A DNA stretch of 64,000 nt, taken from a bacterium. Its GTDB lineage: Bacteria; Elusimicrobiota; Elusimicrobia; Elusimicrobiales; UBA9959. Positions within the stretch are counted from its first letter, which is position 1. Each line of letters begins with the position of its first letter. Below, piece after piece: positions 16,473 to 27,816 of the stretch. Location of the stretch: positions 1 through 64,000 of the forward strand of contig JAJZPL010000013.1 of assembly GCA_021811185.1 (NCBI GenBank), written 5' to 3'. A program made the translations under genes and the position numbers. The notes beneath the pieces were generated by a model. That model was not told the origin of the DNA. It made no database searches and was given only the letters and a program-made list of their open reading frames with translations.

Positions 16473-16934
16473 TCATTTAGCGGGCTTCTGCCCGCCCTTC
16501 AGCAGGGTCTGCCGCACGCTGGTCAGCAGCGGGTCGCAGACCTTGGGCAGGTACTTCTCCGCCGGCGCGCCGTCAGCGGCGCCAACGGCCGGGGTTGGCG
16601 AGGCAAGCCCGGCGGTGATCTTGACCTCCGTCTTTCCGGCGCCCGCCTCCGCTATGGTCACCCGGGCGGAACGCTGCACGTTAACGGCGTCCGCCGGAAG
16701 GGCGGGGTCGGGGTGGCGGATGCCGCTTATGGTGCCGGCCTCGTAATCGGAGGCCGTCACGGTCCAGCCCTCGGCCTGCAGCGTGGTTACGCAGGCGTCG
16801 AAGACGTCTTTTTTAGGGTATTCGAAGGTCGTGGCGGCGGCCTCCTCCTCCTTGATCTCCGGCGACTTATTGAACGCGATGCCGGAGCAGCCGCAGAACA
16901 GCAAAACCAGGAACAGATACTTTGAATTTTTCAT
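16473..16934 (-). CDS. Small lipoprotein of unknown function
   Basis: The 153-residue product starts with a lipoprotein signal (MKNSKYLFLVLLFCGCSG). The mature part reads as a compact alpha/beta domain: YPKKDVFDACVTTLQAEGWTVTASD, then AGTISGIRHPD, RSARVTIAEAGAGKTEVKI and a C-terminal helix LLTSVRQTLLKGG. This resembles small lipoproteins that carry a DUF3568-like or BamC-like fold, but I cannot assign a family with confidence. ATG 16934 is chosen because AGGAGG stands 4 nt before it and it produces the signal. It starts 32 bp after the RND pump gene ends and is probably in its operon. Confidence 0.65.
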   Translation of the reverse strand: MKNSKYLFLVLLFCGCSGIAFNKSPEIKEEEAAATTFEYPKKDVFDACVTTLQAEGWTVTASDYEAGTISGIRHPDPALPADAVNVQRSARVTIAEAGAGKTEVKITAGLASPTPAVGAADGAPAEKYLPKVCDPLLTSVRQTLLKGGQKPAK

Positions 16935-16965
16935 GGAACCTCCTGTTGCGTTAAAACCTTCTAAC

Positions 16966-19900
16966 TCAAATTCTCCCCGCTGCGGATATCTTAACATCTT
17001 CGCCGCCGGTTTTGGGGCGCCTCCGCTTTTCGAGCGGCGCGGCCAGGCTGTAAGCGCAGGGAACCACGAACAGCGTAAGCAGGGTGGAAAAGAAAACCCC
17101 GCCTATAACCACCACGGCCATGGGCCGCATGGTCTCGGCGCCGGGACCGTAGGCGAGCGCGGGCGGGATGGCGCTGGCTATGGTCGCCAGCGAAGTCATA
17201 AGGATAGGCCGCAGGCGGACGGGGCAGGCGTCCAGCAGCGCTTCGCGGACCGGCATACCGTTATCCCGCCTGCGGTTGGTAAAATCCACCAGCAGAATGG
17301 AATTCTTTTTAACGATGCCCATGAGCAGCAGCAGCCCGATCATGCTGTAGATATTCAGGGAGATCCCCGTCAGGCGCAGGGCCAGGAACGCCCCGCTGGC
17401 GCTGAAGGGCAGCGCCAGCAGCACCACGGCGGGGTGGACGAAACTGTTGAACTGCGACCCCAGCACCATGTAGGACGCCGCGACGCCCAGCACCAGCGCC
17501 AGGAGCAGGTTGGCCATGGATTCCTTGAAAGTCTGGGAGCTGCCGCTCAGCACGATATGGTAACCCTCCGGGAGCAGCGCGGCCGCCGTCCTCTGCACGA
17601 AACTTATGGCGTCGGTCTGAGATTTCCCCGGCGTGATGTTGGCGAACAGCGTTACGGCGCGCTCGCGGTTGTAGCGCGTGATGGTCAGCAGCGAGCTTTT
17701 AGCCTTAAGTTTTACCACCTCGGAAAGCCGCACCATTTCCCCCGCCTCGTTGCGCAGCCAGATGCTGTCGATATCCCGCGGGCGGCTGTTCTCGCTGTCC
17801 AGAAGTTTTACGCGGATATCGTCGCGGTGGCCGGTCTCGTCGGTATATTTTCCTACGCGCAGCCCCCCCACCATGGCGTTGATGGTGTCGGCGATATTGG
17901 CGACCGTAACCCCGCGGGCGGCGGCCTTAGCCCGCTCCGGCTGCACGCTGATCTCGGGCATGTCGGGATTATAATCCGAATCGACGTCCGTCATCAGGCC
18001 GGAGGCGTTCATTTTCTCCTTCATCAGCCCGCTCAGCGCCGCAAGCTTCTCCCAGTCGGGCCCCTGCACGGAGAACTCTATGGGAAAACCGCGCTGGGCG
18101 GAAAAACCGGCCAGCGAGAGGTCCTGCATGGTGGCTTTTAAAACGCCCGGGATCTGCTGGAACCGGCCGCGGATGAACCCCATGAATTCCTGCTGCGTGG
18201 GGCGGCGCTTGAAGGGCGCCGCTACGGGCCGGTCGGAAGGGTCCTTCAGCGTGATGAACATGATGCCCTGGTTCACCAGCCCGCCCTGGAAGCCGCCTAT
18301 GGCGATATAATACGTGTCAACTTCGGGCCGGGCCTTCAATATGGCCTCGGCCTGGCGGAACAGCCCGTCGGTGTATTCCATGGAGGACCCGAGCGGGGCC
18401 TGCAGGTTGGCCAGGAACCGGCTCTGGTCCTGCGGCGGCACGAATTCCTTCCTGACGCCGCGCAGCAGGAAGAGCGACGAGAGGAAGAACAGCAGCGCCG
18501 CGCCTATGACCCGCCAGCGCCGGTCGAGGCAGAACACGAGCGCCCGGCCGTACGCGCCCCGGAGCCTTGCCATAACGCGGTCCATGAACCGCCCCAGCCT
18601 GGTGCTGCCGCCCGGCTGCAGGAACTGGGAAGTGCGCATGGGCGTGAGCGTAAGCGCCTCGAACAGGGAAAGCCCCACGGCCACCGACATGGTGACGCCG
18701 AACTGAAAGAAGAACTTGCCGATGATGCCGCTCATGAAGACCACCGGCATGAAGATGGCGAGGATGGCCAGCGACGAGGCCACCGCCGCCGTGGTGATCT
18801 CGCGCGCCCCCGCCATGGCCGCCCGCACCCGGTCCAGCCCGCCTTCGGCGTAGCGCACGATGTTCTCCATCACCATGATGGCGTCGTCCACCACGATGCC
18901 GATGGAAAGGGAAAGCCCCAGCAGCGTGAAAGTGTTAAGCGTGAAACCGCAGAAATAAAGCACCAGGAAGGACCCGATGAGCGAAGTGGGGATGGCCAGC
19001 AGCACGTTGAAGGCCGAACTGAACGATCCCAGAAACAGCCAGCAGATCAGGGAAGTGAGCAGCACCGACAGGCAGAGGGTGAAGAGCAGCTCGCGGGTGG
19101 AATCCTCGATGAACCGCGTGCTGTCCGTGGTCAGCCCCAGGCGCATGCCGGCCGGCAGGAGCCGGTTAAGCTCCGCCATGCGCGCCCTCACCGCGCGGCC
19201 TATGGCCACCGCGTTGGAACCGCGCTGCTTTATCACGCCCAGGCCCACCGCCGGCTCCCCCTTCAGGCGGGAAATGCGCCGCACGTCGGCCAGGCCGGCT
19301 TCGGCGTAGCCCACGTCGCTTATCTTAAGTTTGCTCCAGACAGGCTGTCCGCTGCGCGCGGCTATCACCAGGTCGTTGAATTCCCGCGGGGTGGAGGCTT
19401 CGCTCTGCACGCGCACGTTCACCTCTTTCGGCCCGTTGTCGAGGTAGCCCGACGGGGTGAGAAGGTGCTGGCTGTTGATGGCGTCGATAACGTCCGTTAC
19501 CGAGATCTGCTCCCGCCGCATTTTGGGCGAGTCCAGCCAGACGCGCATATTCGGGTCGATATAGCCGCCCAGGAACACGTCCCCCACCCCCGGCACCGTG
19601 GTCAGCCGGTCTTTCAGCTGGTCGCGCACGAACATCATCATGTCGCGCATGGTGCGGGTGCCGGTAAGCGCTGCCCACAGGATCGGCTGGTCTTCGGGGT
19701 TGGACTTGGTCACTATCGGGGGATCGATGTCGTTCGGGAGGGTGCGCTGGGCCTGGGCTATCTTCGCCTGCACTTCCTGCAGGGCCACGTCCACGTCCTT
19801 GCTGAGCTCGAACTCTATGGAAATGGTGGTAAGCCCCTCCTGGCTGGTGGACCTCACGTTGCGGATGCCCTCCACGCTCATCACCGCGCTTTCCAGCACG

Positions 19901-20094
19901 TCGGCTACGGCGGTCTCCATGGTGCCTGGCGAGGCGCCTGTCCAGGTGGTGGTGATGGTAAGCACCGGAAAGTCCACGTCGGGCAGCTGGCTTATGCCCA
20001 TGCGCGAAAAACCCAGCGCCCCAAAAATGATAAGGCCCGCCATCACCATCCAGGCGAACACGGGATTTTTTATCGAGATGTCGGACAGCGTCAT
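16966..20094 (-). CDS. RND-family efflux permease (AcrB/MdtC type)
   Basis: The 1042-residue inner-membrane antiporter has the RND layout: TM1 near the N terminus (NPVFAWMVMAGLIIFG), then LPDVDFPVLTITTTWTGASP, two large periplasmic loops and two six-helix bundles. The proton-relay residues are conserved: DD in IVVDDAIMVMEN (TM4) and Lys in MGIVKKNSILLVDF (TM10). Such pumps usually need a membrane-fusion adaptor and a TolC channel; neither gene adjoins. The downstream gene encodes a small lipoprotein. GAGAGGCAAC precedes the ATG. Substrate is unknown. Confidence 0.94.
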   Translation of the reverse strand: MTLSDISIKNPVFAWMVMAGLIIFGALGFSRMGISQLPDVDFPVLTITTTWTGASPGTMETAVADVLESAVMSVEGIRNVRSTSQEGLTTISIEFELSKDVDVALQEVQAKIAQAQRTLPNDIDPPIVTKSNPEDQPILWAALTGTRTMRDMMMFVRDQLKDRLTTVPGVGDVFLGGYIDPNMRVWLDSPKMRREQISVTDVIDAINSQHLLTPSGYLDNGPKEVNVRVQSEASTPREFNDLVIAARSGQPVWSKLKISDVGYAEAGLADVRRISRLKGEPAVGLGVIKQRGSNAVAIGRAVRARMAELNRLLPAGMRLGLTTDSTRFIEDSTRELLFTLCLSVLLTSLICWLFLGSFSSAFNVLLAIPTSLIGSFLVLYFCGFTLNTFTLLGLSLSIGIVVDDAIMVMENIVRYAEGGLDRVRAAMAGAREITTAAVASSLAILAIFMPVVFMSGIIGKFFFQFGVTMSVAVGLSLFEALTLTPMRTSQFLQPGGSTRLGRFMDRVMARLRGAYGRALVFCLDRRWRVIGAALLFFLSSLFLLRGVRKEFVPPQDQSRFLANLQAPLGSSMEYTDGLFRQAEAILKARPEVDTYYIAIGGFQGGLVNQGIMFITLKDPSDRPVAAPFKRRPTQQEFMGFIRGRFQQIPGVLKATMQDLSLAGFSAQRGFPIEFSVQGPDWEKLAALSGLMKEKMNASGLMTDVDSDYNPDMPEISVQPERAKAAARGVTVANIADTINAMVGGLRVGKYTDETGHRDDIRVKLLDSENSRPRDIDSIWLRNEAGEMVRLSEVVKLKAKSSLLTITRYNRERAVTLFANITPGKSQTDAISFVQRTAAALLPEGYHIVLSGSSQTFKESMANLLLALVLGVAASYMVLGSQFNSFVHPAVVLLALPFSASGAFLALRLTGISLNIYSMIGLLLLMGIVKKNSILLVDFTNRRRDNGMPVREALLDACPVRLRPILMTSLATIASAIPPALAYGPGAETMRPMAVVVIGGVFFSTLLTLFVVPCAYSLAAPLEKRRRPKTGGEDVKISAAGRI

Positions 20095-20155
20095 TGTTGC
20101 CTCTCCCCGCGCGGGAGCCGGGCCCCCGCCCGGACGGACGGGGGCCCGGCTCGCG

Positions 20156-21199
20156 TCAATTGCCGGTATAAGTACTTGTGGAACCCGGAGCCGACGGCGG
20201 CAGCGAAGCCGGGAGAGGCGGGGCGGACACCGCCTCCTCCGGCTGCACCGACTTGCCGTCAGCGTCGAAGACGGCGAAAGCGCCGTCCTTGAAGTCCAGC
20301 AGGATCCGCAGCGGCTGCTCCCCGGCGCCGCCGGTGAACCGGACTTTGGCCACGTCCCTCCCGAGGTACGACATGTAAACCGGTTTGCCGCTGGTCCTGT
20401 CGTAGAGGAAGGCCGCGTTCTCGGTGCCGGCCACCTCCACCAGGCGGCGCAGGTCGGGGCTGGTCCACTGTTTCCCCGTGCCCGGCGCCGGGCTCGTCTC
20501 TGGCGGCGGGAGGGTAGCGGCCTTCTCTACCGTGATCCCGCCCTCCTGGTAGGGGTAGTAATTATTGTCCATATAGACGTAGTCCAGGCCGCCCGGGCCC
20601 TGCCACCACCAGGAACCGTTCCACCAGAAGACCCAGCGCGCGTAGGCCGGATCGTACCACCACCACCTGTCGCCGTAATAGCGGGTCCAGTAGAAAGAAG
20701 GGCCGAAATAGAAGCCGTACCAGTCGATATCGTCTTTGTCCAGGTAATGGGCGTACCTCCTGCCCCCGGCCTCGTGCCAGAAGAACCGGTCACGCTCCCG
20801 CTCCAGCCCTCTTTCGCGCTGCATGGAACGCAGGGCGCCGCGGTCGTTGGCTATTTCCGCGTGATAAGCCGGCGGCACCCTGGCCGGGGCCACGCGGATC
20901 TCGTCGCCGTTGCCGAAGCGGCGCGGGGCGGAGAACTGCCTGCTGTCGTTCACCACACGCGCCGGCTCCAGCCGCTCCGGCCGGGAAATGGAAATATTAC
21001 GCATCCTCATTATCCGGCGGCCTTCGCCGCGCCCGGACGAACCGTCCTGCCCGGCCTCGCCGCCCCCGAAGGAGCGTTCCTGCCTGCCCCAGCCGCCACG
21101 CTCTCCCCCCTCTCCCCTGTCTTCGGCGCCAGCGGCCCCGCCTCCGCCAAGGATCAAGGCGGCCAGCAGCGCCAGCCGCGCGAATCGTCCTGTTTTCAT
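20156..21199 (-). CDS. Exported Trp/Tyr-rich protein, function unknown
   Basis: The 347-residue product has a signal peptide (MKTGRFARLALLAALILGGG) and then a low-complexity Gly/Arg/Glu region (residues 25-62). A charged helix (RSMQRERGLERERDRFFWHE) leads to an aromatic patch at about 150-215 with DIDWYGFYFG, YWTRYYGDRWWWYDPAYARW and WWNGSWWWQG. The last 100 residues read as a beta-rich domain (YDRTSGKPVYMSYLGRDVAKVRF). The aromatic patch recalls bacterial YXWW-type surface or cell-wall proteins, but I cannot name a family. It lies between ferritin-like and RND genes in the same direction. Confidence 0.6.
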   Translation of the reverse strand: MKTGRFARLALLAALILGGGGAAGAEDRGEGGERGGWGRQERSFGGGEAGQDGSSGRGEGRRIMRMRNISISRPERLEPARVVNDSRQFSAPRRFGNGDEIRVAPARVPPAYHAEIANDRGALRSMQRERGLERERDRFFWHEAGGRRYAHYLDKDDIDWYGFYFGPSFYWTRYYGDRWWWYDPAYARWVFWWNGSWWWQGPGGLDYVYMDNNYYPYQEGGITVEKAATLPPPETSPAPGTGKQWTSPDLRRLVEVAGTENAAFLYDRTSGKPVYMSYLGRDVAKVRFTGGAGEQPLRILLDFKDGAFAVFDADGKSVQPEEAVSAPPLPASLPPSAPGSTSTYTGN

Positions 21200-21282
21200 A
21201 TTATTCTCCCGGACCGGACCTGTCTACGCGTTATACCGGGGGAAGGCCGCGCGCGGCTTCCCCCCGCTGATCGCCGCCGCCC

Positions 21283-21708
21283 TCAGACCTCCTCGAGCAG
21301 AGTGGTGAAAGTGTCGTGGTGGTCCTCCTCGTCGGTGAGGATCTTCCGGAACAGCTCCTCGGTCACGTCGTCGTGCTCCTTCTTGGCGAGGTCTATGATC
21401 TTCTTGTACATATCGATGGCCTCCACCTCGGCTTTCACATCGTTCTCCAGCTGTTCGGACAGCGAATCCCCGACGAAGATCGGGGCCGGCTTGGTGGTGG
21501 GTATGCCGCCCAGGTAATTCAGCCGCTCGGCTATGATCTCGGCGTGCTTCATTTCCTCTATGGCGATGTTCCTGAAGCCGTCCTTGACCGCGTAGCCTTT
21601 TACGCCTTTCCACAGCACGTGCTGCCACATATACTGGATGCTCACCTGGATTTCCCGCGCTATGGCCTGGTTGAGCAGGTCCAGCATCTCTTTAGAACTC
21701 TTTTTCAT
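21283..21708 (-). CDS. Ferritin-like di-iron protein (bacterioferritin/Dps-like)
   Basis: The 141-residue four-helix protein carries the di-iron ligands in order: a Glu in AIAREIQVSIQYMWQH, E and H in IEEMKHAEII, a Glu in VKAEVEAIDMYKKII, and E and H in ILTDEEDHHDTF. Such proteins store iron or oxidise Fe2+ while removing peroxide. AGGAGGG precedes the ATG. It starts 45 bp after the AhpF-like reductase and reads the same way, which supports a shared role in peroxide and iron control. Confidence 0.85.
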   Translation of the reverse strand: MKKSSKEMLDLLNQAIAREIQVSIQYMWQHVLWKGVKGYAVKDGFRNIAIEEMKHAEIIAERLNYLGGIPTTKPAPIFVGDSLSEQLENDVKAEVEAIDMYKKIIDLAKKEHDDVTEELFRKILTDEEDHHDTFTTLLEEV

Positions 21709-21753
21709 TTTCCCTCCTTTAAGTTTCCACGCTCCCCTCCGGGAAGCGGTCCT

Positions 21754-23430
21754 TTACTGCCAGGCGTCCTTCTTGCCCGCCTTGCTCTTCGTCAGCTTGT
21801 TGTCCGCCAGGTACTTATAGGCGGACAGCGCCGCCTGCGCCCCCTGGCCCACGGCGATGGAGATCTGTTTTTCCTCGGTATCGGTCACGTCCCCGGCCGC
21901 GAAGAGGCCTTTTTCCGAAGTGTTCTGCGTCCGGTCCACCGTGATCTCGCCGAAGGGGTTAAGCCGCACCAGGTCTTTAAGCGGCGAGCTGTTGGGGGTG
22001 AGCCCTATCTCCAGGAATACGCCGTCCACGTCCAGGTCCAGTTTCTCGGCGCCGTCCGGGGACGCCAGCCTGATGCCGTTTAGCTTGTCCCCGCCCAGGT
22101 ATTCGCGCACTTCCATGGGGGCGTGCAGGCTGACGTTGCCGGCTTTTTTCACTTCCGCCACCAGCGCGGCGTCGGCCCGGTATTCCTTCCCGCGGTGCAC
22201 CAGGTGGATCTCCGAGGCGAACCCCAGCAGGTCCCGGGCGGAGGTGAACGCGGAGTTGCCGCCGCCTACCACCGCCACTTTCTTGCCCTTATAAAGAGGC
22301 GCGTCGCAGGTGGCGCAGAAACCTATGCCTTTGCCGATGAACTTTTCCTCGCCGGGCACTCCGAGCCGCTTATATTCCTTGCCCGCGCAGTAGACCACGG
22401 CATGAGCCTTGTACTGCTCGCCTTTTTCCAGGGTCAGCGTGAATTCCCGGCCGTTCCTGTCGATCCTGGTCACGCCCTCCCCCACCGCCTCGGCTATGGG
22501 ATAGAGGGACATGTGCGCGCGGAAAGCTTCGGTCATTTCGGTGCCGCTCACGTCGGGCATGCCAAGATAGTTCTCGATGCCGGCGGTATAGGTTATCTGC
22601 CCGCCCAGTTTCCTGGCCAGCAGCACCACGTCGAGTTCCTTGCGGGCGGCGTAGACGGCCGCGGACATGGCCGCCGGGCCTCCCCCGACGATGGCCATTT
22701 CATAGACGTGGCCGGGCTCCGCTTTCTTGGTTTTCCCGGCCGACTGGACCTCGCGCAGTTCCGCCGTAAGGGCGGCGTATTGCCCGGGGGCCACGGCTTT
22801 AATGATCTCGAGGTAGACGGCCGGCGGGGGCTGGGCGCCCTCAAATGAGTGGACGCCGTTTATAATGGTCTTGGGCACGCCGGAAACCTGGTACTTCTTC
22901 ACTAGCTCCGGGAATTCCGAGGATTCCACCATGTCCGCGCGGATATTGTCGTTGACGAAGGCGAACTCGTGCGCCACGCGCACCATTTCGGGGCAGTACT
23001 GGCAGGTCAGCGTGGTCATCACCTGCAGATGAACCGGCTCCTTGATCTTCCGGACCAGTTCCTCCAGCTGCGGGTCCAGGCTGGACCGCCCCCCGGAGAC
23101 CAGGAGGATGGCTTCGAGCAGCGAGGTGAATTCGTAGCCGCCGGTCATGCCGTAGAACCGGATCCCGTGGTCTTTCCCGCCCAGGATGGCCGTGGCCGGG
23201 GCCCTCTCTATCTTGTAGTTAAGGGCGGTATCCCCGTCGAGCACCAGGTCGCGGACCTCCAGCTTAAGCAGGTCCGTAAGCCCGCACAGCGCCTCCAGCA
23301 GTTCCTGCTGCCGGGCGCAGGCGGCGCAGCCGCTTTTCTGCGTGAAGAACAGCAGGCGTACCGGGGATTTCATGTTCGACAGCAGCAGTTTAACTTCGCC
23401 CTTGGTCTTCTCGTCCATTATGTCAGCCAT
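21754..23430 (-). CDS. Thioredoxin-reductase-like flavoprotein with N-terminal tandem glutaredoxin-type domain (AhpF-like)
   Basis: The 558-residue protein joins two parts. Residues 1-215 are a tandem thioredoxin-fold (protein-disulfide-oxidoreductase type) with CAAC (C35, C38) and CQYC (C142, C145). Residues 243-550 are a pyridine-nucleotide reductase: GGGPAA at 248-253 binds FAD, CATC at 371-374 is the redox disulfide, GGGNSAF binds NAD(P)H, and LFAAGDVTD binds FAD. AhpF has the same plan but only its second motif is active; here both N-terminal folds keep a CXXC. No ahpC is adjacent. It is expected to pass electrons from NAD(P)H to disulfides or peroxidases. Confidence 0.9.
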   Translation of the reverse strand: MADIMDEKTKGEVKLLLSNMKSPVRLLFFTQKSGCAACARQQELLEALCGLTDLLKLEVRDLVLDGDTALNYKIERAPATAILGGKDHGIRFYGMTGGYEFTSLLEAILLVSGGRSSLDPQLEELVRKIKEPVHLQVMTTLTCQYCPEMVRVAHEFAFVNDNIRADMVESSEFPELVKKYQVSGVPKTIINGVHSFEGAQPPPAVYLEIIKAVAPGQYAALTAELREVQSAGKTKKAEPGHVYEMAIVGGGPAAMSAAVYAARKELDVVLLARKLGGQITYTAGIENYLGMPDVSGTEMTEAFRAHMSLYPIAEAVGEGVTRIDRNGREFTLTLEKGEQYKAHAVVYCAGKEYKRLGVPGEEKFIGKGIGFCATCDAPLYKGKKVAVVGGGNSAFTSARDLLGFASEIHLVHRGKEYRADAALVAEVKKAGNVSLHAPMEVREYLGGDKLNGIRLASPDGAEKLDLDVDGVFLEIGLTPNSSPLKDLVRLNPFGEITVDRTQNTSEKGLFAAGDVTDTEEKQISIAVGQGAQAALSAYKYLADNKLTKSKAGKKDAWQ

Positions 23431-23590
23431 ACAGTGTTCCTTTTTCTCCAGGTTTTACCGGAAATCGGCCGGGATGATTCTTACGCTGCTTTCCCGGGCA
23501 TCTGCTTCCTGAACCGGTTAACGGCCTTTCTTCCCCTGATTACAGTAAAAGCGGCGCCTTGTGTCAACGTACATCCGCCGCGCGGCGCGT

Positions 23591-24295
23591 TCAGCGCCCG
23601 CTTTTTTTTGCCTGGAATTCTATTTTTACCAGCTCCCCGGTTACTTCAGTCTTCCCGGTGGCGGCGTCGGCGTCGTAAGGGACCGGAAGCATCTTGATAT
23701 AGCGCCTAGAGGACTCCCGCATTACCACCGGGTCCGGGCGCGTTTTTCCGGGCGAAGATCTTGCGGTGAAAGAGACCTTGATGCGGTCGGCCGTTATGTT
23801 CACGTCCGCGGTCCCGGCTTCAAGACCGGGCACTTTTATGGTGATGACGATCTCCGTCCCCGCCCTCACGGTCTCAGTGGCGAACCGGCCCATCCTCATC
23901 CTCTGTTCGAACCACTTATCCCAGTAGCTTTCGAACAGCGGCATTTCGCGGCCGCCTACCAGGCCGGCCATCCTCCGGCGGACGCGCTCCATTTCGGCGA
24001 ACGGCTCGGGGCTCCCGGCGAAATACCTGTCGTCGAAGTAAGCGTCGAAGTCCGGCTCCAGCAGCGGCGCGCCGCTGTCCAGCTTTCCCTGTATCCTTCC
24101 GCGCCACTTCCGGAATTCGTCCCATTGCGCGTCGGCGGCTTTTTGCGAATAGGCCGCTTTCCCCGGCTCCGGCTTCAGCGGGGACGGGTCGGAACTTTCG
24201 TTGGCGGCCGCCGTCTCCTCGTATATGTAGCAGGCCTGGCCCAGCGTAAGCGCCGTAAGCACCGCGATCGCCATCCACAGGTATTTTTCCCTCAT
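23591..24295 (-). CDS. Membrane-anchored Hsp20/alpha-crystallin-like protein
   Basis: The 234-residue product begins with one membrane helix (LWMAIAVLTALTLGQACYIY), then a charged middle region with WDEFRKWRGR and APLLEPDFDAYFDDRYF. The C-terminal part (about 140-230) looks like an alpha-crystallin domain: EIVITIKVPGLEAGTADVNI, ITADRIKVSF, RYIKMLPVPYDAD and VKIEFQAKK. Soluble Hsp20 proteins hold unfolding clients, so a chaperone-like task at the membrane surface is inferred. The middle region has a frameshifted relative at 6899-7228. It stands alone between the reductase and the hybrid kinase. Confidence 0.65.
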   Translation of the reverse strand: MREKYLWMAIAVLTALTLGQACYIYEETAAANESSDPSPLKPEPGKAAYSQKAADAQWDEFRKWRGRIQGKLDSGAPLLEPDFDAYFDDRYFAGSPEPFAEMERVRRRMAGLVGGREMPLFESYWDKWFEQRMRMGRFATETVRAGTEIVITIKVPGLEAGTADVNITADRIKVSFTARSSPGKTRPDPVVMRESSRRYIKMLPVPYDADAATGKTEVTGELVKIEFQAKKSGR

Positions 24296-24472
24296 GCCAC
24301 CCCCAGTTTTACCAAGTCCGCGCGGACCTGCCGGCCTTCTATTTTAAGGAAAAGGCCGGCGCTTGCCGATAGCGTTCCCGGCGATTATCGTCCCACAGTA
24401 TCAGTACTTAACCCTTTCCCCCGATCCGAAAGTATCTTATTGATAAAGCCGGCTGAAGTCAAGCGGCAAAGC
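24296..24472. other. Intergenic region with a hairpin
   Basis: GCCGGCCTT (24330-24338) can pair with AAGGCCGGC (24352-24360). It lacks a T tract in either direction, so it is not a clear terminator for the hybrid-kinase gene. No gene is seen. Confidence 0.4.
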
Positions 24473-27649
<3,177 letters not shown>

Positions 27650-27816
27650 ATTCCCCGCCCGCAGCCGCCTTCCGCCGCGCCGGCCCGTGCCGGCCGGAGG
27701 CGCAGCCCGGCTTCTCCCGCAACTGTATCAAAATCCCCTCAAAAGTGAAAGGCTTTTATGCCGCCGCGGTTCCAGGCCCGCCACAAGCCCGCTGTGCCGG
27801 GAAGAAAAGCGGGCCC

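Noticed and set aside
16783-18141. Long plus-strand frame of 452 codons opposite the RND pump
   Set aside because: It lies wholly antisense to strongly conserved RND and lipoprotein coding regions; long antisense frames are normal in GC-rich genes. The same holds for the large antisense frames at 8752-10794, 13952-15433 and 27634-30405.
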